8,006 nt of DNA from Bifidobacterium breve (lineage in GTDB: Bacteria > Actinomycetota > Actinomycetes > S36-B12): the NCBI GenBank assembly GCA_945870085.1, contig CAMBQX010000078.1, positions 1-8,006 on the forward strand, written 5' to 3'. A model generated the notes under the pieces. It had not been told where the DNA came from. It saw only the letters and a list, made by a program, of their open reading frames with translations, and did not search any database. Shown here in pieces: positions 6,372-8,006 of this stretch; the stretch's first letter is position 1, and every line of letters starts with the position of its first letter. Position numbers and translations under genes: made by a program.

Positions 6372-8006
6372 GTGTTCACGTCGAAGCGCTCGAATTCGCT
6401 GTCCGCAGGAGCAGTCGACGGTGTGTTTAGCGCCGAGGAGCAAGTATTGACGCGGCCGGTTCCGTGGTTTGAAATATTAGCCGGCGCCATTTGCGCCCTC
6501 TGGGCGACAGCGGCATGGATCACCGTCATTCCCAATCAGGACATGCTGGTTGACGCGAGTCAGGTACAACGCCTCCTACAAGATCCGCAAATTGTCCTTG
6601 CTTTTCCCGGGCAAAAGCACGGTGGTGTTCTGGAGTATCCGTATCTGTTGCTGAGTGAGTTAATTGCTCCCGGCAACTTCTACCTTCACACCGCCCTGCG
6701 CATAGTGTTTGCTTTCCTGACCGGATTTTTGACCGCGCGACTTTTCCTGAGGTTGTTTCCGGGGTTTCCGCGGTGGTCATTCCTCGCCGTGATGGCTGTT
6801 GGCCCCACCATCATGCACGGACTGTCCGGCCCACCGGAGAACAAAGTTGGGGTGTGGTGGCTGGTCGGAAATTATGACCTGTCTTGGCTGCTGGTGACCG
6901 CGGGGGCATTAGTTCTCGTTGGACCGAACACTCTTCCCTTTAGCAAGCCATCGAACGGGCGAGTGGTAATGGCTGGGCTCTTGGTCGGCCTAGGGATCTA
7001 CGAGCACCCGATGATCTTGCTGTTAGTGGCTCCTCTTGGAGTCCTAACAATCCTGCGCTGTCCCATTGCACTTCGCCAGTTGCTGCTGGTGGCCCTCGGT
7101 CTGGTCATCGGGGTGGTGCCCCTAGGCGTCAGCTACTTCATCAACGCGGGTGTCACAAAGTGGGATCCATCGCATTTCCCGGTCTTTGATCCGAACTTAG
7201 CCCTCGCGGTGTTGGGCTTGAACTCGAAAACGGACTACTTCACCTCGCTTCTGCCATATGCGAGTGGGCTATCCACGACCAGTGAGTTCCTGAACCCTCG
7301 TCAGCAATCCCTCGTGATGCTGGTTCTTCTTACTTGGGTGGGCCTAGCTCTCATCCTCGGTGGTTACCGCTGGCTCCGGTATCGCACCCACCCGAGTGCC
7401 GGTTTCGCGGTCGCCGCTAGCTGGCTGGTCGCCGCCTTAGCCATGATCGCTTTCTCAACCGTGGTGAACCCCGTGTGGTTCTATGCCGCCGGCTTGGCGA
7501 TTCTCCTTTGGCTTTCGGTCGGAGCCCTACCGGGCCTGTTCGCGCACCGAATGATTGGCACCGTGCTGGCTGTTGCCATAATCGTGGTCATCGCAATCTC
7601 GACCTGGACCCACAACGTTGCGTGGTATTCGGAGTTCACAACGCGCGGGCAAGACAAGCTCGAATATATGCATACTCAAAACGGTCTGGCTGATGCTTTG
7701 GTGGCGGGAGGGGTTAGGAATCTCTACGGTTCCTACTACGACGTCATCCCATTGGGGTATGCGTCAGGTGGAGATCTGAGGTTCATCACCAACACCTACA
7801 ACCGCTTCCCGCTCTCCGAGGTCGAACTCGCATCTGGGGAGCTAGAGGTGGCCGTAAACACCAAGCCAACTGATGGCTGGGGCGATGAGTCGCTACTCGC
7901 GGCCAGGGAAAATTGTGTCCCAACAATGAAATTTATTCGCTATCAGGATTTCGAATACGAAGCATTTACCTGTCGGAGCGATTTCTTTACCGAGTTTGTC
8001 AAGTGA
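6372..8006 (+). CDS. GT-C-like polytopic membrane protein, probable glycosyltransferase
   Basis: The 544-residue protein has about ten to twelve hydrophobic segments (first about 34-53, last about 394-411), then a soluble tail of about 130 residues likely on the outer face. The first large loop holds acidic residues (PNQDMLVDASQ, about 54-64), FPGQKHGGVLEYPYL (78-92) and, later, SGPPENKVGVWW. An acidic first outer loop and a C-terminal outer domain are the general plan of GT-C enzymes that use polyprenyl-linked sugars, but I recognise no specific family. Cysteines at 515 and 534 in the tail could form a disulfide (inference). The GTG at 6372 lacks a ribosome site but fits a leaderless start. 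In-frame alternatives are a GTG at 6423 (AGGAG 11 bases upstream) and a TTG at 6447 (GAGGAG six bases upstream), which would remove 17 or 25 residues before the first helix. The TGA stop is the final codon of the window. Divergent from the GT87-like gene; joint control is likely. Confidence 0.72.
   Translation: MFTSKRSNSLSAGAVDGVFSAEEQVLTRPVPWFEILAGAICALWATAAWITVIPNQDMLVDASQVQRLLQDPQIVLAFPGQKHGGVLEYPYLLLSELIAPGNFYLHTALRIVFAFLTGFLTARLFLRLFPGFPRWSFLAVMAVGPTIMHGLSGPPENKVGVWWLVGNYDLSWLLVTAGALVLVGPNTLPFSKPSNGRVVMAGLLVGLGIYEHPMILLLVAPLGVLTILRCPIALRQLLLVALGLVIGVVPLGVSYFINAGVTKWDPSHFPVFDPNLALAVLGLNSKTDYFTSLLPYASGLSTTSEFLNPRQQSLVMLVLLTWVGLALILGGYRWLRYRTHPSAGFAVAASWLVAALAMIAFSTVVNPVWFYAAGLAILLWLSVGALPGLFAHRMIGTVLAVAIIVVIAISTWTHNVAWYSEFTTRGQDKLEYMHTQNGLADALVAGGVRNLYGSYYDVIPLGYASGGDLRFITNTYNRFPLSEVELASGELEVAVNTKPTDGWGDESLLAARENCVPTMKFIRYQDFEYEAFTCRSDFFTEFVK

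Overview
The window is a dense surface-glycan gene block from what looks like a moderately GC-rich Gram-positive actinobacterium. The evidence is the frequent GTG and TTG starts, a TAnnnT-type -10 box, a GTG start consistent with leaderless translation, and the Ala/Val/Leu-rich proteins. Microbacteriaceae or a related family is a reasonable guess, but the sequence alone does not fix the genus. There are no RNA genes, insertion sequences, CRISPR arrays or phage genes that I can support, and no gap between genes exceeds about 115 bases.

Layout. A tightly packed minus-strand operon occupies 1-2207. In transcription order it holds a GT25-like glycosyltransferase (2207-1356), a TylF/MycF-type sugar O-methyltransferase (1351-563), and a class I SAM methyltransferase (566 down to the window edge, incomplete). 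Diverging from it after 70 bases is a plus-strand pair: a single-chain ABC exporter of the PglK/lipid-oligosaccharide flippase type (2278-4236) and a GT-A family 2 glycosyltransferase (4242-5084). The last gene converges on, and overlaps by 56 bases, a minus-strand GT87-like polytopic membrane protein (6258-5029). After a 113-base regulatory gap, a second GT-C-like membrane protein runs plus-strand from 6372 to the last base of the window.

How the genes may work together (inference). The GT25-like and GT2 enzymes could build a lipid-linked oligosaccharide in the cytoplasm, the two methyltransferases could decorate its sugars, and the ABC protein could flip it. One or both GT-C-like membrane proteins could then add polyprenyl-phosphate-activated sugars, or transfer the glycan, on the outer face. 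This would yield an O-methylated cell-wall glycopolymer or glycoprotein glycan. No sugar-nucleotide synthesis genes or initiating phosphoglycosyltransferase are in the window, so the glycan's identity cannot be read here.

The most distinctive non-coding signal is in the divergent gap at 6248-6371. Three short palindromes sharing CTTG-N3/4-CAAG surround putative divergent promoters, and a TAGAAT box sits exactly six bases before a GTG start that has no Shine-Dalgarno sequence. This suggests a small regulon controlling the two GT-C-like genes and a leaderless mRNA.
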